A stretch of 64,000 bases of DNA from Nocardia neocaledoniensis (GTDB lineage Bacteria > Actinomycetota > Actinomycetes > Mycobacteriales > Mycobacteriaceae). Positions 1 to 9,089 of the stretch are shown piece by piece. The DNA lies in assembly GCF_003182135.1 (NCBI RefSeq), contig NZ_QGTL01000003.1, forward strand, positions 248,001 to 312,000, written 5' to 3'. A program made the translations under genes and the position numbers. The notes under the pieces are model-generated. The model had not been told where the DNA came from. It did not search any database and saw nothing but the letters and a program-made list of their open reading frames with translations. Positions within the stretch are counted from its first letter, which is position 1. Every line of letters begins with the position of its first letter.

Positions 1-17
1 AACAGAGCAGGAAGCTC

Positions 18-509
18 TTGGCCGAGCTCGGGGCGACACGAGATGAGGCTGCCGCCGCGGAGAAACGGTGGTGGTTCACCAGCGCAACGAACAAGTTCAC
101 CAGGATCGCGGAGTACCTGGATGCCTGGGGCACACCGGACTCCGAACGGACGGAGAACCACGGTGGCCGCGAAATACGTTATGCGGGGTGGGATTTGCCT
201 TTCTGGCCGGGTCTACGCCTGGAATGGATGGAGATATCAGGCCACAACGCATTGCTGAGGAACCTCCTGCGTACACCCGGCTCACCACGACCTGCGGTGG
301 CATCGGTAGCCGACCTCGTGCCTTGGTCATGCACTTGGGCGGAGTTCCACGAAATCACTTTGGGGCCTACCGATTTCGTTGACGGTTTCGGTTCCATCGG
401 AGATGTGGCCTCGTTGAAGACACTGGACCCAGAGACCGGCGACGACTGCCTCTACTGGGCGCATTTCGACTGGGGTCTGCTCCAGTCCATCGAACCTCGC
501 CCGGCTTGA
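18..509 (+). CDS. Hypothetical protein, possibly truncated at the window edge
   Basis: An open frame of 163 residues from a TTG codon to a TGA. The frame is also open to the first base of the window, so the true start may lie outside; a purine-rich AGCAGGAAG just before the TTG could be a ribosome binding site. The protein is soluble-looking and Trp-rich (WW near residue 18, WDLPFWPG, YWAHFDWG) with no signal peptide or membrane segment. I do not recognise the family. It converges on the kinase gene with 18 bases between them. A small Trp-rich acidic protein next to a possible ESX substrate could be an immunity-type protein, but that is only a guess. Confidence 0.5.
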   Translation: MAELGATRDEAAAAEKRWWFTSATNKFTRIAEYLDAWGTPDSERTENHGGREIRYAGWDLPFWPGLRLEWMEISGHNALLRNLLRTPGSPRPAVASVADLVPWSCTWAEFHEITLGPTDFVDGFGSIGDVASLKTLDPETGDDCLYWAHFDWGLLQSIEPRPA

Positions 510-527
510 TCCCACAGCCGCCGCGAT

Positions 528-1595
528 TCAGGACAGCACAGCGAGCAGGACGATCGCGATGACCCAGCCCAGAGCGAGGATGACGCCCAACGTCTCGAAG
601 CGCTGACGCCATACACCCTGCCGCCGTCCTCGACCGAAGGGCGCGGGCGTGGTCTGACGGTGTGCCGACATCGCACTTCCCGATCTCACCGCCGCGACCG
701 GTGGCGTGGCGGCGGCCGTCGGGGATGTCCTGCTGTCAGACCATGGCCCCAGGTCGACCAGCGGGGACTGGAAGGCCATCGTCACGGCGTCGGCGAACTC
801 CGCGCAGGTCCCGAACCGATCCCCCGGACGCTTGGCCAGAGCTCGCCGCAGCACCGGATCCAGTGCCGCCGGCAGATTGCGGCTGTGCGTCGAGATCGCC
901 GGTGGATCGGCCGACATATGCGCCTGGATCACGGCGACCGGGTTCGTCGCGGCGTACGGCGGAGCCCCCGTCAGCAGGACGAACAAGGTACAAGCGAGGG
1001 AATACTGATCGCACCGCGGATCCAGTGGCAGACCTGCCAATTGCTCTGGCGACGCGTAAGCCAGAGTGGCAGTGAATGTCCCGGTCTGTGTCAGTGGATT
1101 CTGATCGAACTGTAGCCGCGCGATACCGAAGTCGGCGACCAGGACACGCTCCGGCTGAGCAGTCTCGGTGCGCCCGAGAAGAATGTTCGCCGGCTTGATG
1201 TCTCGATGCAGCACCCCATGTCCGTGGGCGAAATCCAGCGCCGCGGCCACCTCGGAGACGATCCGAACCGCCCGTTGCGGCTCGATCCGTCCCTCGGCGC
1301 CCGCGTCGGTGCCGTGCACGTACTGCATGGCGATCCACGGCCGCCTACCCTCCACGCCCCGGTCGAAAACGGTGACGACATTCGGGTGATCGAGGCGCGC
1401 GGCGAGGTCGGCTTCGCGTTGGAACCGAGCCCGCGCCTCGGCGTCACCGAACATGTTCTCGTCCAACAGCTTCAAGGCCACCGAACGCGGCAGCCGCGGG
1501 TGCTGCGCGAGGTACACCGTGCCCATTCCGCCGCGCCCGAGTACGCGCTCGAGCCGGTATCCCGCGATCGATCCACCTGGCAGCAAGTCGTTCAC
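528..1595 (-). CDS. Membrane-anchored Ser/Thr protein kinase without ectodomain
   Basis: A 355-residue PknB-type (Hanks) kinase that phosphorylates Ser/Thr of cytoplasmic or membrane partners. The glycine loop GRGGMG, the lysine in ALKLLD, the catalytic loop HRDIKPAN, the DFG and the SPEQL motif are all present, so it should be active. A single hydrophobic segment (LGVILALGWVIAIVLLAVL) forms the very C-terminus, leaving essentially nothing outside the cell. This differs from the three kinases at 21-33 kb, which have large ectodomains. I chose the GTG at 1595 because GAAAG lies about 6 bases upstream and longer versions run into the previous gene. It follows the coiled-coil gene with a 61-base gap, probably in the same operon. 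Confidence 0.9.
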   Translation of the reverse strand: MNDLLPGGSIAGYRLERVLGRGGMGTVYLAQHPRLPRSVALKLLDENMFGDAEARARFQREADLAARLDHPNVVTVFDRGVEGRRPWIAMQYVHGTDAGAEGRIEPQRAVRIVSEVAAALDFAHGHGVLHRDIKPANILLGRTETAQPERVLVADFGIARLQFDQNPLTQTGTFTATLAYASPEQLAGLPLDPRCDQYSLACTLFVLLTGAPPYAATNPVAVIQAHMSADPPAISTHSRNLPAALDPVLRRALAKRPGDRFGTCAEFADAVTMAFQSPLVDLGPWSDSRTSPTAAATPPVAAVRSGSAMSAHRQTTPAPFGRGRRQGVWRQRFETLGVILALGWVIAIVLLAVLS

Positions 1596-1656
1596 CCAGC
1601 TTTCGCCCTTCGCTTTCGGCGGCCTCGCGACCAACCGTTCCCCGTCGACGCGTGCG

Positions 1657-2085
1657 TCAGTCCAGCCAGGTCGAACGGCGGTAGTACTCGGATTCCGAGT
1701 CGTAGTCCCCGTCGGACGGCGCCACGGTCGAGCGGGCCTCGCGCGCCGCCCGCGCACGGGCGACAGCAGCGCGAATCTCCGCCTGCCGTTGTTCCTCAGG
1801 CGACATGGCGGGGTCGGGCACGAACGGGGCAGGAGCCCGAACTTCCTCCACACGGGTGACGTCGGCTGGAGGCTCGGGTTGAACATGTTGTGGCTCAACA
1901 GATTCAATCGAGTCCGGACCGGGCTCCGACTCGCTCAGCGCACGTAGCCGCTCGGCCGCATCGACAGCGAACTGTTCCGCGCGCAACGATGTCTGCCGGT
2001 TGATCTCGTCGATCTCGTCCATCAACAGTGCTGACCGCCGACGCGCCTCCGCCGCGATCTGCTCGATCTCTGCCGCATAGTCCAC
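1657..2085 (-). CDS. Small coiled-coil hypothetical protein
   Basis: A 142-residue protein starting at GTG, with GGGGAGA about 11 bases upstream. The first 60 residues are strongly helical and charged, with a coiled-coil look (AAEIEQIAAEARRRS then DEIDEINRQ). A Pro/Glu-rich stretch follows, then a second Ala/Arg-rich helix (AEIRAAVARARAAREAR) and an acidic, Tyr-containing tail ending in Trp-Leu-Asp. There is no signal peptide or membrane segment. It lies between the ESX-substrate-like gene and the kinase, in the same direction, so it may be a chaperone or scaffold for the secreted protein or a kinase substrate. The family is not recognised; the YbaB-like small coiled-coil proteins found in ESX loci are one possibility. 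Confidence 0.65.
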   Translation of the reverse strand: MDYAAEIEQIAAEARRRSALLMDEIDEINRQTSLRAEQFAVDAAERLRALSESEPGPDSIESVEPQHVQPEPPADVTRVEEVRAPAPFVPDPAMSPEEQRQAEIRAAVARARAAREARSTVAPSDGDYDSESEYYRRSTWLD

Positions 2086-2135
2086 GGTCGGTCATTCTCC
2101 CCGCGTCGAGAGTGTTCCGCCGCCGCATGTCCGCG

Positions 2136-3896
2136 TCACAGCGGACCCGCTTCGGCCAGAACCGCGCCGCTGTCGCCGGGATCATTCACGGGATGGTTCT
2201 CTATACCAGGGGTGTGTTCACCGTCGGATTCCTGATTCGCCGGACGCGGCGCGGCGGGACCGCCGTTGACCACGGGGGCCGGGGCTTGGTCGTCCACCCC
2301 GCTCCCGCTGGTCACCGGGGCGTTCGGAGTGGGGGCCCCGGTATCCGGCTGATCGACATCGTTGCCTCCATCGGCTGCCGTATCGTCCGAACCTTCGGCG
2401 GCACCGGATTGCGGTGTGCCCGCGGACAAACCGTCACCCTGCTCGGCTGAAGCTCCCCCGGCATCAGCGGTGGTCGACTCCTGGGTGATCACCGGGTTCC
2501 CGTTCTCGTCCAACGTCAACGAGTACTTGTTCGTCCCACCATCCGCGTCAGTGGTCGTCAACGACAGCCCGTTCTCCCCGGCTTCCACGCTGACCTTGGT
2601 GTCGCCGATCTGGAAGGACGCCGAGTGCTCGCTCGACATCAGACTGCTCGCCTGCTCGGTCAGCTGCTCGATGCCGTCACTGAGGGACGTACCGACCGAC
2701 TCCACCGCCGAGGTGATCGTGTCCCCGAGATCACCGGTCAACGCACTCGACAGCGAGGTGCCCAGCTCACTGATCGTCGACGTCAGGGTACTCAGCGCCG
2801 TGCTGGTATCGGTGTCATCGTTCGAATCGTCGGTGTTCTGAGTAGCGGTCTTCGTGCCGGTGGTATCGCCGGTCTGAGTCCCGGCCGTCGTTGTCGGGGT
2901 TCCGGTGGACGGCTGGTTGCTGCCGCCCGACTGATCTCCCTGCGACTGGGTATCGCCGCCCTGGGCTTGCTGCTGGGTACCCTGCGGCTGGGTTTTGCCG
3001 TCCTGGACCGGCTGCTTCTGATCACCCTGCGGCTGCTGTTCGGTGGCAGCGGGTGCCGTCCCGCTGCCGTGCACAGAGGGATAGCTACGCTCGACAACTC
3101 CGGCAGCCGCTGTCTCCACAGATGTGAAGAGGTTCTCGATGGCGAGACGAGTCGTGGTGCACTGATCCTGGAATATCCGCACCTTGTCGTTGTAGTCCGG
3201 CATGAAAACGATCGATAGCCAGCGCTTGCAGATCTCCTTGATCGCATCCTTGTATTCCGGGGAGGTCTTGTTCTTGATCTCCGCGGAGGTATCCGGGATG
3301 TCTGCCACGCCTTCCACGGTGCGGTGTGAGGTCATCGCCGCCAACTCGTGGTCGAGAACGCCGCTCCCCGTCTTCGACCCGTCTATCACGCTGTCGATGC
3401 CGACCGGGTCCAACCCTCCGACCGTCGGGACCGCCTTGGTCTTCGCTCCGACGTACTTGTCGACCGACCCTTCCATCAACTTCGAGACCGTGTCCGCTTT
3501 GGCTGTGACGAGCGCAGGAATCTGCGCTGCCGCAGTGGAGAGCGCGGCTTCGAAGTTCCGCACGGCGTCGCGGTCTTCGCTCGCCATCGAGGCGATCTGG
3601 CCGAGCTGACCGGCGGCGGCCTCGGCGGCCGCACCCTGCCAACCCGCCTGCATCGTCTGGGCGGCCGACTGTTGCGCGGTGATCTTGGAATCGGCCGTGG
3701 TCAGCAGCTGGCGAAGGGCCGTCGAGGCAGCCTCCAGCTTGGCCACGCTCATCCCGCGTTCGTTGTCGTATGGCCGAACCAATGCGTAGAAGTCGAAGCT
3801 TCCGCCGAAGGCGGCGGCATAGCGCGGGCCCAGCTGCTCGAAGTACTGCAGGCCCGGTGCGCCGTCGTTGAGGAGATCGTCCATGGACTTGGTCAT
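2136..3896 (-). CDS. Large WXG-like protein, candidate ESX (type VII) substrate
   Basis: A 586-residue protein with no signal peptide. Residues about 40-140 are Ala-rich helix with a WXG-type turn (AGWQGAAAEAA), the hallmark of type VII secreted helical hairpins. A second helical part runs to about residue 270. A long Gln/Thr/Gly/Asp linker follows, then an acidic Ser/Thr-rich part with a short beta-like segment near residue 430. The C-terminus is disordered and acidic. The ATG at 3896 lies 8 bases after the stop of the small WXG-like gene, so the two look like a co-secreted pair. I found no recognisable toxin domain and no clear YxxxD/E signal here; the partner carries one. The effector role is inferred from architecture and neighbours. 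Confidence 0.7.
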   Translation of the reverse strand: MTKSMDDLLNDGAPGLQYFEQLGPRYAAAFGGSFDFYALVRPYDNERGMSVAKLEAASTALRQLLTTADSKITAQQSAAQTMQAGWQGAAAEAAAGQLGQIASMASEDRDAVRNFEAALSTAAAQIPALVTAKADTVSKLMEGSVDKYVGAKTKAVPTVGGLDPVGIDSVIDGSKTGSGVLDHELAAMTSHRTVEGVADIPDTSAEIKNKTSPEYKDAIKEICKRWLSIVFMPDYNDKVRIFQDQCTTTRLAIENLFTSVETAAAGVVERSYPSVHGSGTAPAATEQQPQGDQKQPVQDGKTQPQGTQQQAQGGDTQSQGDQSGGSNQPSTGTPTTTAGTQTGDTTGTKTATQNTDDSNDDTDTSTALSTLTSTISELGTSLSSALTGDLGDTITSAVESVGTSLSDGIEQLTEQASSLMSSEHSASFQIGDTKVSVEAGENGLSLTTTDADGGTNKYSLTLDENGNPVITQESTTADAGGASAEQGDGLSAGTPQSGAAEGSDDTAADGGNDVDQPDTGAPTPNAPVTSGSGVDDQAPAPVVNGGPAAPRPANQESDGEHTPGIENHPVNDPGDSGAVLAEAGPL

Positions 3897-3904
3897 CGCC
3901 GCGC

Positions 3905-4237
3905 CTACTTCACCGGGCTCGGGGCGACACCGTCGAGGCCACGTGCGGTGCGGGTGTCGACGGCGGTGTACTCGATCACCGCTGTGCCGATCGCATCGGC
4001 GAGCCCTTCGGAGGCACTGGTCCAGATCTTGGCCCAGCCGACAACCGTGTCCAGGGCCGCATCGATCTTCTGGCCACTACTGGCGTAGGCCCGACCGGCA
4101 TCGGCTGCGGACCACTCCAGCGAAGCGACCTGCTTCGCCGACGTGCGGGTCGTCGACACGGTGTCTCTCAGAGTGCTGATCGTTCGATCCATCGCACCTT
4201 GATCCACCTTGAGTCCGCCAGAAACCGTGTCACCCAT
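3905..4237 (-). CDS. WXG100/EspC-like small secreted protein
   Basis: A 110-residue two-helix protein resembling the ESX-1 secretion-associated EspC/DUF2580 group. A WXG-like turn is seen at residues 42-44 (Trp-Ser-Ala), and a C-terminal YxxxD secretion motif at residues 90-94 (YTAVD), the known targeting signal for type VII export. ATG start; GGAGGTGGGGG lies just upstream. It is the first gene of the minus-strand set followed by the 586-residue protein, so it probably forms a heterodimer with it and supplies the export signal. The nearest recognisable ESX machinery is the ESX-4 locus 29 kb away in this window. Confidence 0.75.
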   Translation of the reverse strand: MGDTVSGGLKVDQGAMDRTISTLRDTVSTTRTSAKQVASLEWSAADAGRAYASSGQKIDAALDTVVGWAKIWTSASEGLADAIGTAVIEYTAVDTRTARGLDGVAPSPVK

Positions 4238-4333
4238 TCCCCCACCTCCAGCTGCCTCGGGTGCGCCACACCGGCGCCCTACCTAGTTCGACGCGCGAAC
4301 CTCCCCACCGGTTCCCACCGACGGAGAAGAGTT

Positions 4334-4636
4334 TCACTCCCCCAGATTCCCCTGGTCCGTCCGCCGCCACTCCGACGTCCCGTCGGGGTGCCGGTGGTAC
4401 TCCCAGGCCGCGTAGTCCCCGTCGGACTCGACCACCGTCACGTGGTCGGCGATGCCGTCGTGGTCGTAGTCGGACCAGATGCTGGTGTCGTGGGGCGTGG
4501 CGTTGGTGATGGAGTCGACGACGCCGTCGCCGTCGAGGTCCTGGGACGGCTGATGGAGTTCGACGGGGCCGAGGTTGCCCAGCGGGGTGTGGGCGTCGAT
4601 GTCGGGTAGGCCGAGGCTGTCGCCTGAGGTGACCAT
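4334..4636 (-). CDS. Small Asp-rich repeat protein (DUF6802-like)
   Basis: A 100-residue acidic protein. The ATG at 4636 has a strong AGGAGGAG site a few bases upstream. From about residue 33 it carries three short Asp-rich loops (DLDGDGVVDSI, DYDHDGIADHV, ESDGDYAAWEY) spaced like thrombospondin type 3 or dockerin calcium loops, followed by Trp/Tyr-rich beta strands. This layout matches a small actinobacterial family annotated as DUF6802, often found near ESX genes; I recall the family rather than being able to check it. No signal peptide is visible, so if it acts outside the cell it would need another export route. Calcium binding is inferred. Confidence 0.7.
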   Translation of the reverse strand: MVTSGDSLGLPDIDAHTPLGNLGPVELHQPSQDLDGDGVVDSITNATPHDTSIWSDYDHDGIADHVTVVESDGDYAAWEYHRHPDGTSEWRRTDQGNLGE

Positions 4637-4728
4637 GGGACTCCTCCTCAAACGGAACTCGCGGATGACGGCGCGGCGGGGTTTCCACCATCTTGTCATC
4701 CGCGAGCGGGTGTGGGAGGGGTCGGGCC

Positions 4729-4920
4729 TCACTTCTTGGGCATCATGATCCACAGGATCAGGTAGATCAGGAACTGGGGGCCGGGCAGGAGGCAGGAGAC
4801 GACGAAGACCAGGCGGACGATGTTGGCGTTCCAGCCGAAGTACTCCGCGATCCCTCCGCAGACGCCGGCGATCCATTTGTCGCTGGTCGAACGGGTGAAG
4901 CGGCGGGCGGGGGCAGTCAT
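4729..4920 (-). CDS. PspC-domain membrane protein
   Basis: A 63-residue protein that is almost entirely one PspC domain: a short basic lead, the typical DKWIAGVCGGIAEYFGW signature at about residues 14-30, then a hydrophobic helix ending in MMPKK. PspC domains are found in envelope-stress (phage shock) systems and often sit in the inner membrane as partners of PspA or sensor proteins. The ATG at 4920 has AGGAAGG 8 bases upstream. No pspA or sensor kinase gene is adjacent here. The 12-base palindrome TGCCGATCGGCA at 4958-4969, upstream of the gene, could be an operator, but nothing else supports that. Confidence 0.85.
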   Translation of the reverse strand: MTAPARRFTRSTSDKWIAGVCGGIAEYFGWNANIVRLVFVVSCLLPGPQFLIYLILWIMMPKK

Positions 4921-5066
4921 TGTGTGTTGCCTTCCTGTCGAGCGGTGATGACTCCACTGTGCCGATCGGCAGGCCCCGGTCGCATCGGTCGCCAGACCCA
5001 TTCGCACCCTGATTTCCGCCGGGCCCGATCTCAGGGTCCTACCCCGAGGCGGGCAGACTCTAGGGG

Positions 5067-6707
5067 GTGAGCACGACATTGCAAGCCACCGGTCTGTCCG
5101 CCGGGCACGCCGAGCGGACCTTGTTCGCCGACCTCGACTTCACCCTCGCGCCCGGTGATGTGATCGGGTTGGTCGGGGTGAACGGCGCGGGCAAGTCGAC
5201 GCTGCTGCGGATGCTCGCCGAGCGGGCGCCCGCCGCGGGCAGCATCACGGTGAGCCCGCCGGACGCGACGGTCGGCTATCTGGCGCAGGAGCCGGAGCGG
5301 ATCGAGGGCGAGACGGTGCTCGAATTCCTGGCCCGCCGAACCGGTGTCGCGCACGCGCAGCGGGTGATGGACGACGCGGCGGAACGGCTCGGCGAGGGCG
5401 GTGACGACGACTACTCCCCCGCCCTCGAACACTGGCTCGCCCTCGGCGGCGCCGATCTGGATCAGCGTGCCGAGGAGGTCGCCGCCGATCTCGGACTCAC
5501 CGACGGCCTGGCAGGCGGGCTGGCCACGCCGATGACGGGACTCTCCGGCGGCCAGGCCGCGCGGGCTGGTCTGGCCTCGGTGTTGTTGTCGCGCTTCGAC
5601 ATCCTGCTGCTCGACGAGCCGACCAACGACCTCGACCTCGACGGTCTGGACCGGCTGGAGCGCTTCGTCACCGGGGTACGCGTGCCGCTGATGGTGATCA
5701 GCCACGACCGGGAGTTCCTGGCGCGCACTGTGAATCGAGTGCTGGAGCTGGACCTGGCGCAACAGCAGGTGGGTCTCTACGACGGTGGCTACGAGGCGTA
5801 TCTGGCCGAGCGCGAGATCGCGCGCAGGCACGCTCGCGAGGCGTACGACGAATTCGCCGACACCAAGGCGGGTTTGGAGGCGCGGGCGCAGATGCAGCGC
5901 AACTGGCTCGAGCACGGTGTGCGCAATGCCCGCCGCAAGGGCAAGAACGACTCGGACAAGATGGGCCGCAAGACCCGCGCCGAGTCCACCGAGAAGCAGG
6001 CGGCCAAGGCCAGGCAGACGCAGCGGCGCATCGAACGGCTGGACGTGGTGGAGGAGCCGCGCAAGGAGTGGGAGCTGCGGATGGAGATCGCCGCCGCGCC
6101 ACGCAGCGGCGCGGTCGTCGCCACCGCCGTGAACGCCGTCGCGCGCCGCGGCGAGTTCACGCTCGGCCCGATCACCACCCAGATCGACTGGGCCGATCGC
6201 ATCGTCCTCACCGGCGCCAACGGCTCCGGCAAGTCCACCCTGCTCGGGTTGCTGCTCGGCAAGATCAGCCCCGACTCCGGTTCCGCCACACTGGGTTCCG
6301 GTGTCGAGATCGGCGAGGTCGACCAGGCGCGTGGCCTGTTCCGTGGCGCCGACAGCCTCGCGCACACCTTCGGTACGGCCATGCCGGACTGGCCCGACGC
6401 CGACGTCCGCACCCTGCTGGCCAAGTTCGGGCTGCGCGGTCCGCACGTCACCCGCGCCTGCGACACGCTCTCCCCCGGCGAGCGCACGCGGGCGGCGCTG
6501 GCGCTGTTGCAGGCGCGCGGCGTGAATCTGCTCGTGCTGGACGAACCGACCAACCACCTCGACCTGCCCGCGATCGAACAGCTCGAACAAGCCGTCGAAT
6601 CCTTCACCGGCACATTGATTCTGGTGACGCACGACCGCCGGATGCTGGATTCTGTCCGGGCGACCCGGCGTTGGCACATGGCCGACGGCACGCTCACCGA
6701 GAAATAG
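5067..6707 (+). CDS. ABC-F family ATP-binding protein
   Basis: A 546-residue soluble protein with two ABC ATPase cassettes and no membrane segment, the ABC-F layout (ribosome-associated translation factors and antibiotic-resistance proteins). Cassette 1 has Walker A GVNGAGKST near residue 40, signature LSGGQAARAGLA and Walker B LLLDEPTNDLD. A charged linker of about 80 residues, rich in Arg/Lys, lies where ABC-F proteins have the P-site tRNA interaction motif. Cassette 2 has GANGSGKST, a LSPGERTR signature and LLVLDEPTNHLDLP. The GTG start overlaps a TAGGGGG ribosome binding site. The downstream gene begins 8 bases later and is likely cotranscribed. Whether it protects against an antibiotic or has a housekeeping role cannot be told from sequence. 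Confidence 0.92.
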   Translation: MSTTLQATGLSAGHAERTLFADLDFTLAPGDVIGLVGVNGAGKSTLLRMLAERAPAAGSITVSPPDATVGYLAQEPERIEGETVLEFLARRTGVAHAQRVMDDAAERLGEGGDDDYSPALEHWLALGGADLDQRAEEVAADLGLTDGLAGGLATPMTGLSGGQAARAGLASVLLSRFDILLLDEPTNDLDLDGLDRLERFVTGVRVPLMVISHDREFLARTVNRVLELDLAQQQVGLYDGGYEAYLAEREIARRHAREAYDEFADTKAGLEARAQMQRNWLEHGVRNARRKGKNDSDKMGRKTRAESTEKQAAKARQTQRRIERLDVVEEPRKEWELRMEIAAAPRSGAVVATAVNAVARRGEFTLGPITTQIDWADRIVLTGANGSGKSTLLGLLLGKISPDSGSATLGSGVEIGEVDQARGLFRGADSLAHTFGTAMPDWPDADVRTLLAKFGLRGPHVTRACDTLSPGERTRAALALLQARGVNLLVLDEPTNHLDLPAIEQLEQAVESFTGTLILVTHDRRMLDSVRATRRWHMADGTLTEK

Positions 6708-6715
6708 GACCCGGC

Positions 6716-7141
6716 ATGGACCTCGGCATCGATACCCGCGTCACGCTGCTCGCCACCGGCCTGATCTTCCTGAGCGCGCTGCTGCTCGGGGCGTGGAAGT
6801 ACCACGGCATCCGGACCTCGGCCGAGGGCGCGGCGCACGTCTACGTCGACATCGCGCATCGCGCGGCGCTCATGTACTCCTTCGCCGGGGTACTGCTCGC
6901 GGTGTTCACCGAACTCAGCGCGTGGCCGACGATCGTCAACCTGAGCGCCGACCTGGTGATTCTCGGGTTCTTCGCGGGCGCGATCGCCAGTTACGCGCTG
7001 CACGGCGCCAAGCGCGACACCACCAACCAGTTCGCGGGCACGATTCCCGCCGGGCTGCGGCTGTCGATGTACGGGCTCATCGCCGGTGAGGTCGGCGGGT
7101 TCCTGGTGCTGTTCAGCGGTTTCGTCGCCGGCCAGTTCTGA
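6716..7141 (+). CDS. Four-helix integral membrane protein
   Basis: A 141-residue membrane protein with about four hydrophobic segments (TLLATGLIFLSALLLGAW, ALMYSFAGVLLAVF, LVILGFFAGAIASYAL and MYGLIAGEVGGFLVLFSGF). The second segment follows the histidine-containing stretch AAHVYVDIAHRAAL. ATG start 8 bases after the ABC-F gene, so it is translated from the same message. I do not recognise a function; small actinobacterial membrane proteins of this shape are usually annotated as hypothetical. The stop TGA abuts the stop of the opposing gene in a TGATCA palindrome, leaving no room for a conventional terminator. Confidence 0.75.
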   Translation: MDLGIDTRVTLLATGLIFLSALLLGAWKYHGIRTSAEGAAHVYVDIAHRAALMYSFAGVLLAVFTELSAWPTIVNLSADLVILGFFAGAIASYALHGAKRDTTNQFAGTIPAGLRLSMYGLIAGEVGGFLVLFSGFVAGQF

Positions 7142-7516
7142 TCAGAACGACTGCACCACAGCCGTTTCCGCGACGCCGAACAGGTCGATGTCGGAGCCGA
7201 ACTTCGCGCCGAGCAGCCCCGCCAGACCGGTGACGAACAGAATCGCGACCACGGCGATGAGCGAGCGCGACCGCGGCACCCTCGGCATGGGCAGGGACAT
7301 GCCGCGGGTCGGCTCGGGGACCGGCTCGTAGTGCTCGACGGGCTGCCCGTAGCCCTCGTCCCGGATGGGGACGGTGTGGTGCGAATAGCCCTGCGGCACA
7401 TCCCGGCAGCCCGGCCTGCCGCACGCGCCACCGCAGCGGTGATAGGGGTCGGGAGTGCCGTAGTCGAGCGGGTACCGGTCCTGGTCGGGATAGTTGCGGG
7501 CAGGCAGCGACGCCAT
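7142..7516 (-). CDS. Hypothetical single-pass membrane protein
   Basis: A 124-residue protein with a hydrophilic, Tyr/Pro-rich N-terminal half containing a short Cys/His cluster (HRCGGACGRPGCRD at about residues 26-39) that could bind a metal or iron-sulfur centre. One transmembrane helix follows (SLIAVVAILFVTGLAGLLGA at about residues 85-104), then a short C-terminal tail. The ATG at 7516 has AAGGGGG upstream. The family is not recognised. It is transcribed toward the membrane-protein gene at 6716, with the two stop codons back to back. Confidence 0.65.
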   Translation of the reverse strand: MASLPARNYPDQDRYPLDYGTPDPYHRCGGACGRPGCRDVPQGYSHHTVPIRDEGYGQPVEHYEPVPEPTRGMSLPMPRVPRSRSLIAVVAILFVTGLAGLLGAKFGSDIDLFGVAETAVVQSF

Positions 7517-7649
7517 GGATCGGCCCCCTTCGAATCGTGCTGCGCGCCAAACTATCCGGTGCGCCGAGCAGCACACGCGCCACCGGCACACAGGTCCTAC
7601 GGCGTAGCCCGATAGTAGAGCGGACCGGCGCGGCCCGCCAGACGTACAG

Positions 7650-8987
7650 CTAGACGGCGGCGACCCGCTTGGCCAGATCGTCGGCCAGCTGCCGCGCCTG
7701 CGCCGGATCGGTCGCCTCGACCATCACCCGCACCAGCTGCTCGGTTCCGCTGGGCCGCAACAGCACCCGGCCGGATTCGCCGAGCACACGCTCCGCCTCG
7801 GCGACCGCGTCGCGCACCTCGGGGGCGGCGGCCACGGCGGCCTTGTCGCTGACGGGCACGTTCACCAGCACCTGCGGCACCGTGCTCATGATCGCGGCCA
7901 GTTCGCTCAGCGAGCGGCCGGTCTGCGCCATCCGCGCCATCAGGCGCAGGCCGGTGAGCACACCGTCGCCCGTGGTGCCGAAGCGCGGGAACACCACGTG
8001 GCCGGACTGCTCGCCGCCGAGGCTGTATCCGCCGCGGCGCAGTTCCTCCAGCACGTAGCGGTCGCCGACGGCGGCGGTGAGCACGGTGATCCCGGCGGCG
8101 CGCATGGCGATGTGCAGGCCGAGGTTGCTCATCACGGTCGCGACCAGGGTGTCGTCGACGAGTTCGCCCGCCTCGCGCATGGCCAGCGCCAGCACCGCCA
8201 TGATCGCGTCACCGTCGACGGTCTCGCCCGCGGCGTCCACCGCGAGGCAGCGGTCGGCGTCGCCGTCGAGGGCGATGCCGAGATCGGCGCCGTGCTCGAG
8301 CACCGCGGCGCGCACGGCGTCGAGATGGGTGGAGCCGCAACCGTCGTTGATGTTGAGGCCGTCGGGTTCGGCGTTGATCGCGATGACCGTCGCGCCCGCC
8401 TCCCGGTACACCTGGGGCGCCACCTCGGCGGCAGCGCCGTGCGCGCAGTCGACGACGACGGTCAGCCCGGACAGGTTCTGGCCGGTCGATTCGAGCAGGT
8501 GCTCGACATAGCGTTCGTGCGTGCCCTCGACGGTGTAGTCGCCGCGCACGCGGCCGATCCCGGCGCCGGTCGGGCGCACGGTGACGCCGTCGGCGATCAG
8601 GGCCTCGATCCGCTGTTCCACGGCGTCGTCGAGCTTGTGCCCACCGGCCGCGAAGATCTTGATGCCGTTGTCGGGCATGGGGTTGTGCGAGGCGGAGATC
8701 ATCACGCCGAAGCAGGCGTCGTAGAGGCCGGTCAGGTAGGCGACGGCGGGGGTGGGCAGCACGCCGACGGAGAGGACGTCGACACCCACCGAGGTCAGGC
8801 CCGCGGTCACCGCGGCCTCGAGCATCTCGCCGCTGGCCCTCGGGTCACGACCGACCACCGCGACCGCGCGCTTCTTACCGCGCGAGAGCACCTGTGCCGC
8901 CGCCGCGGCGACGCGCATCGCCAGTTCCGGACTCAGTGAGTCGTTCGCGAGTCCACGAACACCGTCGGTGCCGAACAGCCGTCCCAT
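7650..8987 (-). CDS. glmM: Phosphoglucosamine mutase GlmM
   Basis: A 445-residue enzyme converting glucosamine-6-phosphate to glucosamine-1-phosphate for UDP-GlcNAc, peptidoglycan and arabinogalactan linker synthesis in the cytoplasm. The N-terminus [12 protein letters not shown] is diagnostic. The active-site serine that is phosphorylated is Ser100 in [12 protein letters not shown], the metal loop is DGDADR near residue 240, and the phosphate-binding end has [11 protein letters not shown]. The ATG at 8987 has AGAGGG upstream; length is normal. It follows rpsI with a 164-base gap containing a GC hairpin. The rplM-rpsI-glmM order is the same as in M. tuberculosis (Rv3443c-Rv3441c). Confidence 0.97.
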   Translation of the reverse strand: MGRLFGTDGVRGLANDSLSPELAMRVAAAAAQVLSRGKKRAVAVVGRDPRASGEMLEAAVTAGLTSVGVDVLSVGVLPTPAVAYLTGLYDACFGVMISASHNPMPDNGIKIFAAGGHKLDDAVEQRIEALIADGVTVRPTGAGIGRVRGDYTVEGTHERYVEHLLESTGQNLSGLTVVVDCAHGAAAEVAPQVYREAGATVIAINAEPDGLNINDGCGSTHLDAVRAAVLEHGADLGIALDGDADRCLAVDAAGETVDGDAIMAVLALAMREAGELVDDTLVATVMSNLGLHIAMRAAGITVLTAAVGDRYVLEELRRGGYSLGGEQSGHVVFPRFGTTGDGVLTGLRLMARMAQTGRSLSELAAIMSTVPQVLVNVPVSDKAAVAAAPEVRDAVAEAERVLGESGRVLLRPSGTEQLVRVMVEATDPAQARQLADDLAKRVAAV

Positions 8988-9089
8988 AAAACCCTCTACT
9001 GGTAGTAGGTCCCCGAATACAGCACGAGAGCAGGCGACCAGCCGTGCTGGAAGCCTGCTCTCGCACACGTGCTCCGCCGACCGGGCTCG

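Noticed and set aside
4958..4969. Palindrome TGCCGATCGGCA upstream of the PspC gene as an operator
   Set aside because: Short GC-rich palindromes are frequent by chance here, and nothing else ties it to a regulator; mentioned only in the gene entry.
5031..6677. Minus-strand open frame of 548 codons opposite the ABC-F gene
   Set aside because: The plus strand has full Walker and signature motifs; the minus frame has no motif and is an antisense shadow.
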